Assembly (NCBI RefSeq): GCF_003312915.1
Contig: NZ_CP030261.1
Span: forward strand, 3,596,001-3,660,000
Direction of reading: 5' to 3'
Length of the DNA: 64,000 nt
Source: Flavobacterium fluviale
GTDB taxonomy: Bacteria; Bacteroidota; Bacteroidia; Flavobacteriales; Flavobacteriaceae
The position numbers were made by a program, and so were the translations under genes. Under the pieces are notes generated by a model. That model was not told the DNA's origin, did no database searches, and saw only the letters and a program-made list of their open reading frames with translations. This document shows positions 45,542-53,575 of this stretch, one piece after another (the stretch's first letter is position 1; each line of letters starts with the position of its first letter).

Positions 45542-47818
45542 ATGAATTTTATCCCTTTTATTTCTTCCAAATACCGCCTGTGCACCTTGTGTACAGCGTT
45601 ATTATTTTTATTGGCGCCCATTCTTGGAAATGCACAATCAAAAGAAAATCCTGATCAATTAAAAAAGAAAATTGCTTCGGCTGAAAATGACAGCAAAAAA
45701 GCCGAATTACTTTTGGCTTTAAGCTATTACTATCTGACGAAACAAGGAGAATTTAAAGAAGATCTTGAAACCGCAGACAGTATTAATTTAGAAGCGAAGA
45801 AGTTAAGCAGTACTTTAGGATATAAACTTGGAAAAGGAAAAGCATTACTTTTAGAAGCACAGATTTACAGAGAAAAAGGAGATGAAAAAAATGGATTAAA
45901 AAAAACGCACGAGGCACTCTCCTATTTTCAAAAAAATAACATGATCACACAGCAGGGAGAAAGCTATAACGAACTTGCTATTTATGAAAAGGATCTGGAG
46001 AAAAAAGCAAATCTTAAAGAAACTGCGATACAGCTCTTTAAGAAATCTGGCGCAAAAGAAAAACAGGCAACTTCATTAAAAGAACTTGGTGAATTGTACA
46101 GCACCAGTGAAAATCCTGATAAGGCAGATCCTCTTTTACAAGAAGCACTGGCAATTTATAAAAGTATACATTTCAAAGAATTACAAGGCGTTTATAATAT
46201 ACTCTCAGAAGTAAATACTCAAAAAGGAAACTTTTCTGAAGCCTTAAAGTACTCACTCTTGGCAGAAAAAACAGCTTTGGCAATGCATGACAATTCGCTT
46301 CAGCTGAGTTCTATTTACAATCATGCCGCGTTAGTTTATTACTATCTGCGTCAAAATGAAAAAACCGAGGAATATTGGAACAAAGCCTTAGAAATTGCGC
46401 GATATTACAAAGATACCGAATACGTAAGGACTATTGCAGACAACCTTTCCTCTTTATACATTCGTGAGAAAAAAGAGGATAAAGCTTTAAAACTAATTAA
46501 AGAAATGCAGGATCATTACCCCACCTCAAATATTGAGCGAATAATGACCGAAAATTATCTTTTATTTAATATCTACCGAATCAAAAAAAACAATGCTAAA
46601 GCCAGAATATATTATAAAATAATGGCTGCTCATTACGGAGAAAACGCAGAGAGAAATGGAAACACATTTGCGGTTCTAAGAAGTTTTTCGGCCTTTCATT
46701 ATCAGGTTAAAAACTATGAAGCTTTTTATCGAACCATAAAAAAATTAGATTCAGCTGCTATTTCAATGGGGAATAATAATATTCGCTCAGAAAGCCATCT
46801 GATATGGTTTAGGGCAGATTCGTCTAGAGGAGATTATCTCAGTGCGATAAAACATTATCAGCTGTATAAAAGCCTTTCAGATTCGGTTTTTAAAGGCGAA
46901 AAAAGCAAACAGATCAGCAGTCTCCAAGTAGAATTTGAAAGCGAAAAAAAGGATAAAGATATTGATTTGCTTAGACAGGAAGCAAAATTGCAAAAAATTC
47001 AGATTCAAAAAGATAATGTAATTAAATACGTTTTTATAGGAAGTGTCTTGGTTTTAATTCTTATTCTGGCACTTTTATACAATGGTTTTAGAATAAAAAA
47101 GAAAAAGAATAAACAACTCGAAATCAAGCGTCAGCAGATTAATGAGCAGAATGAACTGAACAAAAAAATGCTGCTTGAAAAAGAATGGCTTTTAAAGGAA
47201 ATTCATCATCGTGTAAAAAATAATCTACAGATTGTCATTAGTTTATTAAATACACAATCGGCTTATTTGGATAATGAAGATGCTTTAATGGCGATACAAA
47301 ACAGCCAGCACAGAATGCATGCCATGTCGCTGATTCATCAAAAATTATATCAGTCTGATAATCTGGCCAATATTGATATGTCGTGGTACATTTATGAGCT
47401 CATTAGTTATATGAGAGAATGTTTTGATACCGATAATAAAATCAATTTTGTTCTGGACACAGAAAAAGTGTATCTTGATGTAGCGCAAGCAGTTCCTCTT
47501 GGATTAATTATAAATGAAGCCATTAACAATGCCATAAAATATGCATTTCCACTTGACAAAAAAGGAGATGTGCATATTGAACTTAAAAATATCGGAGAAA
47601 ACAATTATCAATTGGTTATTTCCGACAACGGAGTTGGTCTTCCGGAAAATTTTGAAGATACAGAAAGAAATTCGCTGGGAATGAATTTAATGATGGGATT
47701 AACCGATCAGATTGATGGAACTTTTGATATGAAAAACGATAACGGTTTGAGTATCAAAATTACATTTACAAGAAGTACAGAATTTGAAGGATCAACTGAA
47801 AATCCTGAAATAATATAA
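45542..47818 (+). CDS. TPR sensor histidine kinase (HisKA_2 type)
   Basis: A 758-aa membrane kinase. A signal peptide (to about residue 32, LGNAQS) precedes a periplasmic array of tetratricopeptide repeats (about 40-460). One membrane segment (VFIGSVLVLILILALLY, about 500-516), a coiled coil and the HisKA_2 box EIHHRVKNNLQIV with His555/His556 follow. A HATPase_c domain (NEAINNAIKYAF, DNGVGL) closes the protein. The response regulator gene begins 3 bp later, so the two form a matched two-component pair. Confidence 0.92.
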   Translation: MNFIPFISSKYRLCTLCTALLFLLAPILGNAQSKENPDQLKKKIASAENDSKKAELLLALSYYYLTKQGEFKEDLETADSINLEAKKLSSTLGYKLGKGKALLLEAQIYREKGDEKNGLKKTHEALSYFQKNNMITQQGESYNELAIYEKDLEKKANLKETAIQLFKKSGAKEKQATSLKELGELYSTSENPDKADPLLQEALAIYKSIHFKELQGVYNILSEVNTQKGNFSEALKYSLLAEKTALAMHDNSLQLSSIYNHAALVYYYLRQNEKTEEYWNKALEIARYYKDTEYVRTIADNLSSLYIREKKEDKALKLIKEMQDHYPTSNIERIMTENYLLFNIYRIKKNNAKARIYYKIMAAHYGENAERNGNTFAVLRSFSAFHYQVKNYEAFYRTIKKLDSAAISMGNNNIRSESHLIWFRADSSRGDYLSAIKHYQLYKSLSDSVFKGEKSKQISSLQVEFESEKKDKDIDLLRQEAKLQKIQIQKDNVIKYVFIGSVLVLILILALLYNGFRIKKKKNKQLEIKRQQINEQNELNKKMLLEKEWLLKEIHHRVKNNLQIVISLLNTQSAYLDNEDALMAIQNSQHRMHAMSLIHQKLYQSDNLANIDMSWYIYELISYMRECFDTDNKINFVLDTEKVYLDVAQAVPLGLIINEAINNAIKYAFPLDKKGDVHIELKNIGENNYQLVISDNGVGLPENFEDTERNSLGMNLMMGLTDQIDGTFDMKNDNGLSIKITFTRSTEFEGSTENPEII

Positions 47819-47821
47819 CTT

Positions 47822-49186
47822 ATGGTGATGAAGGAGAAAATTCTAATTGTTGAAGATGAATTTATAGTAGCAAATGATCTAAAAATCATGTTGGTAAAGG
47901 CTGGTTATGAAATAACCGGAATTGCTTCTTCTGTGGTTCAGGCCCGTAAATTAATCGAGACAAAAAGGCCCGACTGGGTTTTGCTGGATATTATGCTAAA
48001 AGGCGATCTTACGGGAATTGACCTCGCGTGGGAACTTCGTGAAATGCAATTGCCGTTTCTCTATATTTCTGCCAATACCAACCAATCGACCTTAGAAGCT
48101 GTAAAAGCGACTCATCCTTACGGCTTTATGGTAAAACCGTTTCGAGAGAGAGATTTAATTGTGATGTTGGATATTGCCAAATACAGATTTGGTCAGGAAA
48201 ACGGAACTTTAGCAGAAACTCCAAATGAAGTTCAAAACCAAGAAATTGATGGAATTATTGGAAAAAGCATTCTTTTACAAGAAGTAATTGAGAAAATAAA
48301 AATTGTTGCTCCAGCCGAAACTTCGGTTTTGATTCTCGGCGAAAGCGGTACCGGAAAAGAAAGAGTGGCACATTCTATACACGATCTTTCTACGCACAAA
48401 ACAAATGCAATTGTAATTGTCAATTGTGCTGCGCTGCCACATTCTTTAATCGAATCAGAATTGTTTGGACATGAAAAAGGTGCTTTTACAGGAGCCAATT
48501 CTCAAAGAATCGGAAAGTTTGAGCAGGCCAATGACGGCACTATTTTTCTGGATGAAATTGGAGAACTTCCACTTGATTCTCAAGTGAAATTGTTGCGTGT
48601 ATTACAGGAAAAAGAAATCCAAAGACTTGGCGGCAATAAAACCATAAAAATCAATGTTCGAATTGTAGCCGCAACCAATAGATCATTGGAAAAAGAAGTT
48701 GCAGAAGGCCGTTTTAGATTGGATTTGTATTATCGTTTAAATGTTTTTCCGATTCAGCTTCCAACACTAAAAGAGCGTAAGGAAGATATTGAAGACCTTG
48801 CCAATTTCTTTTTAAAAAAATATGCCGCAAGTTCCCGCAAAAATGTCAGCAGTATTAGTAAGTCTGCTTTACAACAATTAATGCAATACGACTGGCCTGG
48901 AAATATTCGCGAATTAGAACATTTAATCGAAAGAAATGTACTGTTGGCCAAAACAAACGAAATCGAAAAATTTGATCTTCCAGTAAATAATGCTCCAACT
49001 TTGGAAATAAACAGCGGGAAAATGAAATCGATGGAAGAAATGGAAAAAGAGCATATTATGAATGCGCTTCAAATTTGTGACGGAAAAGTTTCTGGTCCGG
49101 GCGGCGCGGCAGAACTGCTAAAAATACAGCCACAGACTTTGTATTCAAAAATGAAAAAACTAGGTATAAAACAAGGATATAATTAA
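47822..49186 (+). CDS. Sigma54-dependent response regulator (NtrC type)
   Basis: A 454-aa transcription activator. The receiver domain (1-120) has the phospho-acceptor Asp56 (WVLLDIMLKG). The AAA+ domain (about 140-370) has Walker A GESGTGKE and the sigma54-contact loop GAFTGA. The C-terminal Fis-type helix-turn-helix ends GPGGAAELLKIQPQTLYSKMKKLGI. Its cognate kinase is the preceding TPR protein. Target promoters should be of the -24/-12 type and could include the three such elements in this window. Confidence 0.93.
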   Translation: MVMKEKILIVEDEFIVANDLKIMLVKAGYEITGIASSVVQARKLIETKRPDWVLLDIMLKGDLTGIDLAWELREMQLPFLYISANTNQSTLEAVKATHPYGFMVKPFRERDLIVMLDIAKYRFGQENGTLAETPNEVQNQEIDGIIGKSILLQEVIEKIKIVAPAETSVLILGESGTGKERVAHSIHDLSTHKTNAIVIVNCAALPHSLIESELFGHEKGAFTGANSQRIGKFEQANDGTIFLDEIGELPLDSQVKLLRVLQEKEIQRLGGNKTIKINVRIVAATNRSLEKEVAEGRFRLDLYYRLNVFPIQLPTLKERKEDIEDLANFFLKKYAASSRKNVSSISKSALQQLMQYDWPGNIRELEHLIERNVLLAKTNEIEKFDLPVNNAPTLEINSGKMKSMEEMEKEHIMNALQICDGKVSGPGGAAELLKIQPQTLYSKMKKLGIKQGYN

Positions 49187-49191
49187 AAGAT

Positions 49192-49482
49192 ATGGAAACA
49201 ATAAAATTAGAATTAGACGAAAAAAAACACGGCGCTTTTAATCTTTATGTTGATGATAAAAAGCTTGGCGAAATGACAGTGAGCATAAAAGACGATGTTC
49301 TAACTGTTTACCACACAGGAGTTGAACCAGAAGCGGAAGGAAAAGGCTACGCCAAAAAACTTCTCGAAGAAATGGTTTCGTATGTTCGTGCTAATAATAT
49401 GATGGTTATAGCGCTTTGCCCTTACGTTCACGCGCAGTTCAAAAGACATCCGGATGAATATCAGGATATTTGGAAGAGATAA
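49192..49482 (+). CDS. GNAT-family N-acetyltransferase (YidJ/YjdJ-like)
   Basis: A 96-aa minimal GNAT protein. The CoA-binding stretch VEPEAEGKGYAKKLLEEMVSYVRANN has the RxxGxA-like turn, and ALCPYVHAQFKRHPDEYQDI is the typical C terminus of this short group. The substrate is unknown. It lies 5 bp after the response regulator gene and is probably the last gene of that operon. Confidence 0.85.
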   Translation: METIKLELDEKKHGAFNLYVDDKKLGEMTVSIKDDVLTVYHTGVEPEAEGKGYAKKLLEEMVSYVRANNMMVIALCPYVHAQFKRHPDEYQDIWKR

Positions 49483-49552
49483 ATTATTCTTTATAAAGTT
49501 GGGATTCAAAATTGTCGTCAAAGTTTGTCGTCATAATTTGTCGTCAAAGTTT

Positions 49553-49755
49553 GTCATTTCGACCGAAGGGAGAAATCACACACGTAGCTCGACAAAGATT
49601 AGCGATTTAAATTGCGGAGTTTCTTGTGTCATTTCGACCGAAGGCAAACTCGAGCGATAGCGACTGGCGATGCAAATCACACACGTAGCTCAACAAAGAT
49701 TGGCGATTTGGATTGCGGAGTTTCGCGTGTGATTTCTCCCTTCGGTCGAAATGAC
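49553..49755. repeat. Dispersed inverted-repeat element, family B copy 1
   Basis: The gap 49483-49874 has no real gene. The terminal arms 49553-49581 and 49727-49755 are perfect 29-bp inverted repeats starting GTCATTTCGACCGAAGGG. Inside, a unit of about 100 bp with CACACGTAGCTC and GATTGCGGAGTTTC is present twice in tandem with few changes, so the element looks partly duplicated. Just before it, TTTGTCGTCA-type units repeat three times (49514-49553). Confidence 0.88.
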
Positions 49756-49874
49756 AAGATTGTGGAAATACTTTATTTGACTCCACGAATCACTATAATA
49801 ACGAACTAAAAAAATCTTCAAAATATCCAAAATCTGCATAAAAAAACAACTACACAACAATTAAAAACATACTT

Positions 49875-50495
49875 ATGAACACAGAAATTATAACAGACGG
49901 TATCCCCTTAAATCAAGCCAAAAAAGCCCTAATTATGATTCACGGCCGCGGTGCAGGCGCTCATGATATTCTATCCGTTGCGAAACATCTAAATGTGCAA
50001 GATTTTGCATTGGTTGCGCCTCAGGCAGAAAACAGAACTTGGTATCCGTATTCGTTTTTAGTACCGCTTGAAGAGAATGAGCCTTCTTTTTCAAAATCGT
50101 TAGAAGCAATTCATCAGGTTGTTGTTGCTATTCAGCAAAACGGAATCGAAAAAGAGAATATTTATTTTCTTGGGTTTTCACAAGGGGCTTGTCTTGCCTT
50201 AGAATTTACTGCGAGAAACGCTGCAAAATACGGAGGTGTGGTAGCTTTTACCGGCGGACTTATTGGCGATAAAGTTTACGAAGAACATTACACAGGAAAC
50301 TTCGAAGGCACTCCAATTTTCATCGGCACAAGCGATCCTGATTTTCATGTTCCTGTTGAAAGGGTAAATGAATCGGAAGCACTTCTTAAAAAATTAGGCG
50401 CCAATGTTACCAAAAAAATCTACGAAAATATGGGACATACCATAAGTCAGGACGAAGTAGATTTAGCAAACGAACTTGTTTTTACGAAGAAATAA
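49875..50495 (+). CDS. Alpha/beta hydrolase, carboxylesterase/MhqD type
   Basis: A 206-aa cytoplasmic esterase of the phospholipase/carboxylesterase family. It has MIHGRGAGAHDIL, the nucleophile elbow GFSQGACLALE, GTSDPDFHVP with the Asp, and MGHTI with the His. Bacillus MhqD, of the quinone-stress regulon, belongs to this family. The presence of a ring-cleaving dioxygenase at 53576 makes that comparison relevant. The stop overlaps the cupin start by 1 bp (TAATG). Confidence 0.88.
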   Translation: MNTEIITDGIPLNQAKKALIMIHGRGAGAHDILSVAKHLNVQDFALVAPQAENRTWYPYSFLVPLEENEPSFSKSLEAIHQVVVAIQQNGIEKENIYFLGFSQGACLALEFTARNAAKYGGVVAFTGGLIGDKVYEEHYTGNFEGTPIFIGTSDPDFHVPVERVNESEALLKKLGANVTKKIYENMGHTISQDEVDLANELVFTKK

Positions 50496-50845
50496 TGATT
50501 CGCATTACTAGAGTTTACAGCGATACAAATGGAGAAAGTCATTTTGAAGACTTTGAAGTTCCATTGAAAAACAACGGCGATATCGGATTTCTATCTGATG
50601 ATGAACCTGTAAAATCAATTGTTTTTAGAGAAGTCTTACCTTCTTACGATTATGATTTTCATAATGCCCCAGACCGACAATATATTGTTTTACTGGAAGG
50701 CGGTGTAGAAATCGAAACTTCTTTAGGAGAAAAAAGAAACTTTGAAACTGGATCAATTTTGTTAGTTGAAGACACTACAGGAAAAGGACATAAAACAAAG
50801 AATTTGGAGCCGAAACTTCGAAAATCACTATTTATAAAATTATAA
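50495..50845 (+). CDS. Cupin-domain protein
   Basis: A 116-aa single-domain cupin. The second half, RQYIVLLEGGVEIETSLGEKRNFETGSILLVEDTTGKGHKT, has the cupin motifs, with the metal-type His near the end. The first half is strand-rich. It is translationally coupled to the esterase through the TAATG overlap, so it may act on the same substrate. Function unknown. Confidence 0.8.
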   Translation: MIRITRVYSDTNGESHFEDFEVPLKNNGDIGFLSDDEPVKSIVFREVLPSYDYDFHNAPDRQYIVLLEGGVEIETSLGEKRNFETGSILLVEDTTGKGHKTKNLEPKLRKSLFIKL

Positions 50846-50859
50846 TTGCATACCGATAT

Positions 50860-51044
50860 AACCGCAAAGCACGCAAAGGTTTTTCTTATTAACCGTTAAG
50901 TTTGTCATTTCGACGAAGGAGAAATCACACTTGAGACTCTGCAAAGTATTTCTCCAATCTTTGTCGATTTCCGTATGTGATTTCTCCTTCGTCGAAATGA
51001 CATAAATAAGAATAGATATAAAAATCCTTGCGCACTTAGCGGTT
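50860..51044. repeat. Nested inverted repeats: family B copy 2 inside a second element
   Basis: Inner arms 50904-50929 and 50976-51001 are perfect 26-bp inverted repeats starting GTCATTTCGACGAAGGAG, a variant of the family B end. They are enclosed by a second, imperfect pair: AACCGCAAAGCACGCAAAGG (from 50860) and its reverse complement ending at 51044. The whole forms one long potential hairpin between the cupin and TMEM175 genes. Confidence 0.85.
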
Positions 51045-51061
51045 AAAATAAAAAAAATAAA

Positions 51062-51679
51062 ATGGAAAAAGAAACCGTAAGAATAGAGAATTTCAGTGAT
51101 GCCGTATTTGCGATTGCAATTACGCTTTTGGTTCTGGATCTTCATGCTCCGAGTGCTGCTACTGTAAAAAACGGAACTGAACTACTATCTTTTCTAAAAG
51201 GTGAATGGACAACGTATCTTGCCTTTACGCTTTCGTTTTTCAGCATTTTTATCATGTGGGTGAATCATCACAAGATTTTCAAGCAGATTTACAGCCGTAA
51301 TACAGCTATAATGTTTGCAAACGGATTGATTCTTTTTCTGGTAACGGCAGTTTCATATCCTACGGCTTTATTAGCTCGTTTTTTTGACGGAGACGCGTCG
51401 AATATTGCTGTGGCGATTTATACAGGAATATTTGTGCTAATTAATCTTTCGTATAATTTATTATGGTTTATTGCAAGCCACAACAAAAAACTTTTACGTC
51501 CTGAAATCACTAATTCGGCAATAATTAAAATCCGAAATAATTATTTATATGGATTGCCGACTTACTTAATTGCGTTCGGAATTTCATTTCAATTTCCGAC
51601 AATTGCTTTGGCGATCAGTATGCTTTTATTGGTTTTCTGGGCAGTTTCTTCTGGAAAAATAAAAATGATACACGAGTAA
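51062..51679 (+). CDS. TMEM175-family (DUF1211) potassium channel
   Basis: A 205-aa membrane protein with six hydrophobic segments. The first carries RIENFSDAVFAIAITLLVLDL, the RxxxFSD signature of TMEM175 channels. Bacterial members are tetrameric K+-permeable channels. It is convergent with the sigma54 activator gene, with only 6 bp between the stops. Confidence 0.88.
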   Translation: MEKETVRIENFSDAVFAIAITLLVLDLHAPSAATVKNGTELLSFLKGEWTTYLAFTLSFFSIFIMWVNHHKIFKQIYSRNTAIMFANGLILFLVTAVSYPTALLARFFDGDASNIAVAIYTGIFVLINLSYNLLWFIASHNKKLLRPEITNSAIIKIRNNYLYGLPTYLIAFGISFQFPTIALAISMLLLVFWAVSSGKIKMIHE

Positions 51680-51685
51680 ATCAAT

Positions 51686-53263
51686 CTAAAAATGTTTTTT
51701 TTTGATCCCTAATTTCTGCATTTTAGAAATTAGTGTGGTTCCGGGTAAGTCCAATAAAACTGCAGCACCTTGCGGACCCGAAATTCTTCCGTTGCATTTT
51801 TTAACGACTTTTAAAATGTGCTCCTTCTCTATTTCCTGTAAAGTTTTAATGTAAAATTCATTTTCAGAAGCTGTAGATTCGGTTTTAAAAATCACAGGAA
51901 AACTCATTTCTTTGATCGTTTCGTCTTTTGCAAACAAAATACTTCGTTCAACCATATTTTCCAGCTCGCGAACATTTCCCGGCCATGCATTTGCAGTCAT
52001 GCTGTTCAATACTTTTTTAGAAAAACCTTTTATATTTTTATTGATTTTATTCGAATGTTTTTCCAGGAAAAAATTCCCTAAAACTTCAATATCTTCTGCG
52101 CGTTCACGCAAAGGCGGAAGCGGAATCGGAAAAACATTCAATCGGTAATACAAATCACTTCTAAATCGGCCTTCGGCAACTTCTTTTTCTAGTAATCTGT
52201 TGGTTGCCGCAATTACTCGAACATTTACTTTTATCGTGTTTTTGCTGCCAATTCTTTCTATTTCTTTTTCTTGGAGCACACGCAGCAATTTTCCCTGCAG
52301 TTCTAAGGGCATCTCTCCTATTTCATCTAAAAAAATAGTGCTGTTTTCGGCTTGTTCAAATTTTCCAATTCTGGTTTCTAAGGCGCCGGTAAAAGCTCCT
52401 TTTTCATGTCCGAACAATTCACTTTCAATCAGATTCTCCGGAATCGAAGCACAGTTTACTTTTATCATTTTTTTATTCGAAACCAATGATAAATTATGAA
52501 TGGCACTGGCTACGAGTTCTTTTCCCGTTCCTGTTTCTCCCGAAATCAAAACAGTAGATTGCGAAGAAGCAACCTGCGAGATCAATTCGTAAACATTCCG
52601 CATGGCATCGCTGTTTCCCACAATTCCATGAAAACCTTCGTTCTTAATTTTAGGTGCTTCATTTTCTTCTGGTGTATTCATTTTCGATTTTGAAAGTACA
52701 TCAATTTTACTTTCATATTCCTGAGTCAAAATAATATTTCTCACAGTAATAGAAAGCTGCATCGCAATTCCTCTAATAATTCGGTTAGATTCCCTGCTGA
52801 AAGTTTTAGCATTTTTGAAGAAAAGAAAAAGTACATTTCTGTTTCCTTTAATATAAGGAAGACAAATTCCGATTCCGTTTTTAAAACCTTTATTATTTGG
52901 TAAAGTAATGGGATCTGGAATTTTTTTTCCGTTTAAAGTATTGAGATCAAAAACAACCGTATCAGCCGAATCCATACATAAATCAAAAAAACCATCATTA
53001 ATGATTAATCCTTTTAACTTGGAATTTTTCTGCAAAAATTGATAGAAAATATGATATTCGGTTTCATTCTCATCGGTGGAAGCCAGAATAAAATCATCAA
53101 AAGAAAATTCGTCTTTTAAAACGCCGCTAACTATATAATCAAATTCTTCTTTTGTTAAAGCCTGAGAGAGAGCGGAGCAGATTGACATAATCAGCAGTTG
53201 TTCTCGTTCTCTTTCCTGCAGTCGTTTCATTAAAACTGCAGTTTGATCTATCGGCTTTTCCAT
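51686..53263 (-). CDS. GAF-domain sigma54-dependent activator (NorR/FhlA-like)
   Basis: A 525-aa enhancer-binding protein without a receiver domain. The N-terminal region (about 20-190) looks like a GAF-type sensor with MSICSALSQALTKEEFD and INDGFFDLCMDSADTVVFDL. The AAA+ domain (about 215-445) has GETGTGKE, GAFTGA and FLDEIGEMPLELQ. The C-terminal Fis-type helix-turn-helix ends GPQGAAVLLDLPGTTLISKMQKLGI. It should sense a small molecule directly. It is divergent from the ring-cleaving dioxygenase gene, whose promoter region has the palindrome and sigma54-like signals. Confidence 0.93.
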   Translation of the reverse strand: MEKPIDQTAVLMKRLQEREREQLLIMSICSALSQALTKEEFDYIVSGVLKDEFSFDDFILASTDENETEYHIFYQFLQKNSKLKGLIINDGFFDLCMDSADTVVFDLNTLNGKKIPDPITLPNNKGFKNGIGICLPYIKGNRNVLFLFFKNAKTFSRESNRIIRGIAMQLSITVRNIILTQEYESKIDVLSKSKMNTPEENEAPKIKNEGFHGIVGNSDAMRNVYELISQVASSQSTVLISGETGTGKELVASAIHNLSLVSNKKMIKVNCASIPENLIESELFGHEKGAFTGALETRIGKFEQAENSTIFLDEIGEMPLELQGKLLRVLQEKEIERIGSKNTIKVNVRVIAATNRLLEKEVAEGRFRSDLYYRLNVFPIPLPPLRERAEDIEVLGNFFLEKHSNKINKNIKGFSKKVLNSMTANAWPGNVRELENMVERSILFAKDETIKEMSFPVIFKTESTASENEFYIKTLQEIEKEHILKVVKKCNGRISGPQGAAVLLDLPGTTLISKMQKLGIKKKHF

Positions 53264-53366
53264 AAAAAATAATTCGTGTGGTATTCGGTATCTGGGTAAA
53301 TTTAAGAAATAGCCCTAACTAAATTGCTATCGATTTTCTAAATAAAACAGGTTGGGATAATAAAAT

Positions 53367-53380
53367 TACGATATATCGTA
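53367..53380. promoter_or_regulatory. Palindromic activator site, copy 3
   Basis: TACGATATATCGTA is a perfect 14-bp palindrome. Its centre is 89 bp before the -12 position of the following sigma54-like element, the same distance as for copy 1. Confidence 0.65.
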
Positions 53381-53447
53381 GTCACAAAGACAAAACTTTA
53401 GCATTAAATCATTAACTTACAATACTTTAAGTTAAATGGAATATTAT

Positions 53448-53465
53448 TTGGTTATTGTTTGACTG
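53448..53465 (+). promoter_or_regulatory. Degenerate sigma54-like element before the dioxygenase
   Basis: TTGGTTATTGTTTGACTG aligns base for base with the 37091 element (shared ATTATTTGG-TATTGTTTG), but the -12 dinucleotide is AC rather than GC. Activity is therefore uncertain. Confidence 0.4.
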
Positions 53466-53487
53466 ATAAAAATTTAACGGCTTTTTA

Positions 53488-53536
53488 TTTCTTAATCTAG
53501 GTTAATCGACGCAGGACTATAACAGGCGTAAATTTG
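53488..53536 (+). promoter_or_regulatory. Conserved 23-bp block plus -7 element, copy 2
   Basis: Block 53488-53510 is identical to 37210-37232. TAAATTTG (53529-53536) follows after 18 nt, then TAAAA. The leader to the ATG at 53576 would be about 35 nt. Confidence 0.6.
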
Positions 53537-53575
53537 TAAAAGAAAATCAATAACAATTTAATACATATAAAAACC

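Larger units (their letters stand above)
53264..53575. other. Divergent regulatory region: activator / dioxygenase
   Basis: Non-coding. It contains the palindrome (53367-53380), the sigma54-like element (53448-53465) and the conserved block with -7 element (53488-53536), in the same order as in 36855-37317. The palindrome is about 104 bp from the activator start, so it could also serve autoregulation. Confidence 0.65.

Noticed and set aside
49514..49553. Short repeats of TTTGTCGTCA that look like a CRISPR fragment
   Set aside because: Units of 10-13 bp without regular spacers and without cas genes. They border a family B inverted-repeat element and are better read as slippage repeats.
49454..49809. 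Plus-strand frames of 65-68 codons in the gap after the GNAT gene
   Set aside because: They run through the inverted-repeat element and encode repetitive, Ser/Arg-rich sequence without a plausible start site.
50840..51145. Minus-strand frame of 101 codons between the cupin and TMEM175 genes
   Set aside because: It consists of translated inverted-repeat DNA and overlaps the real TMEM175 start on the other strand.
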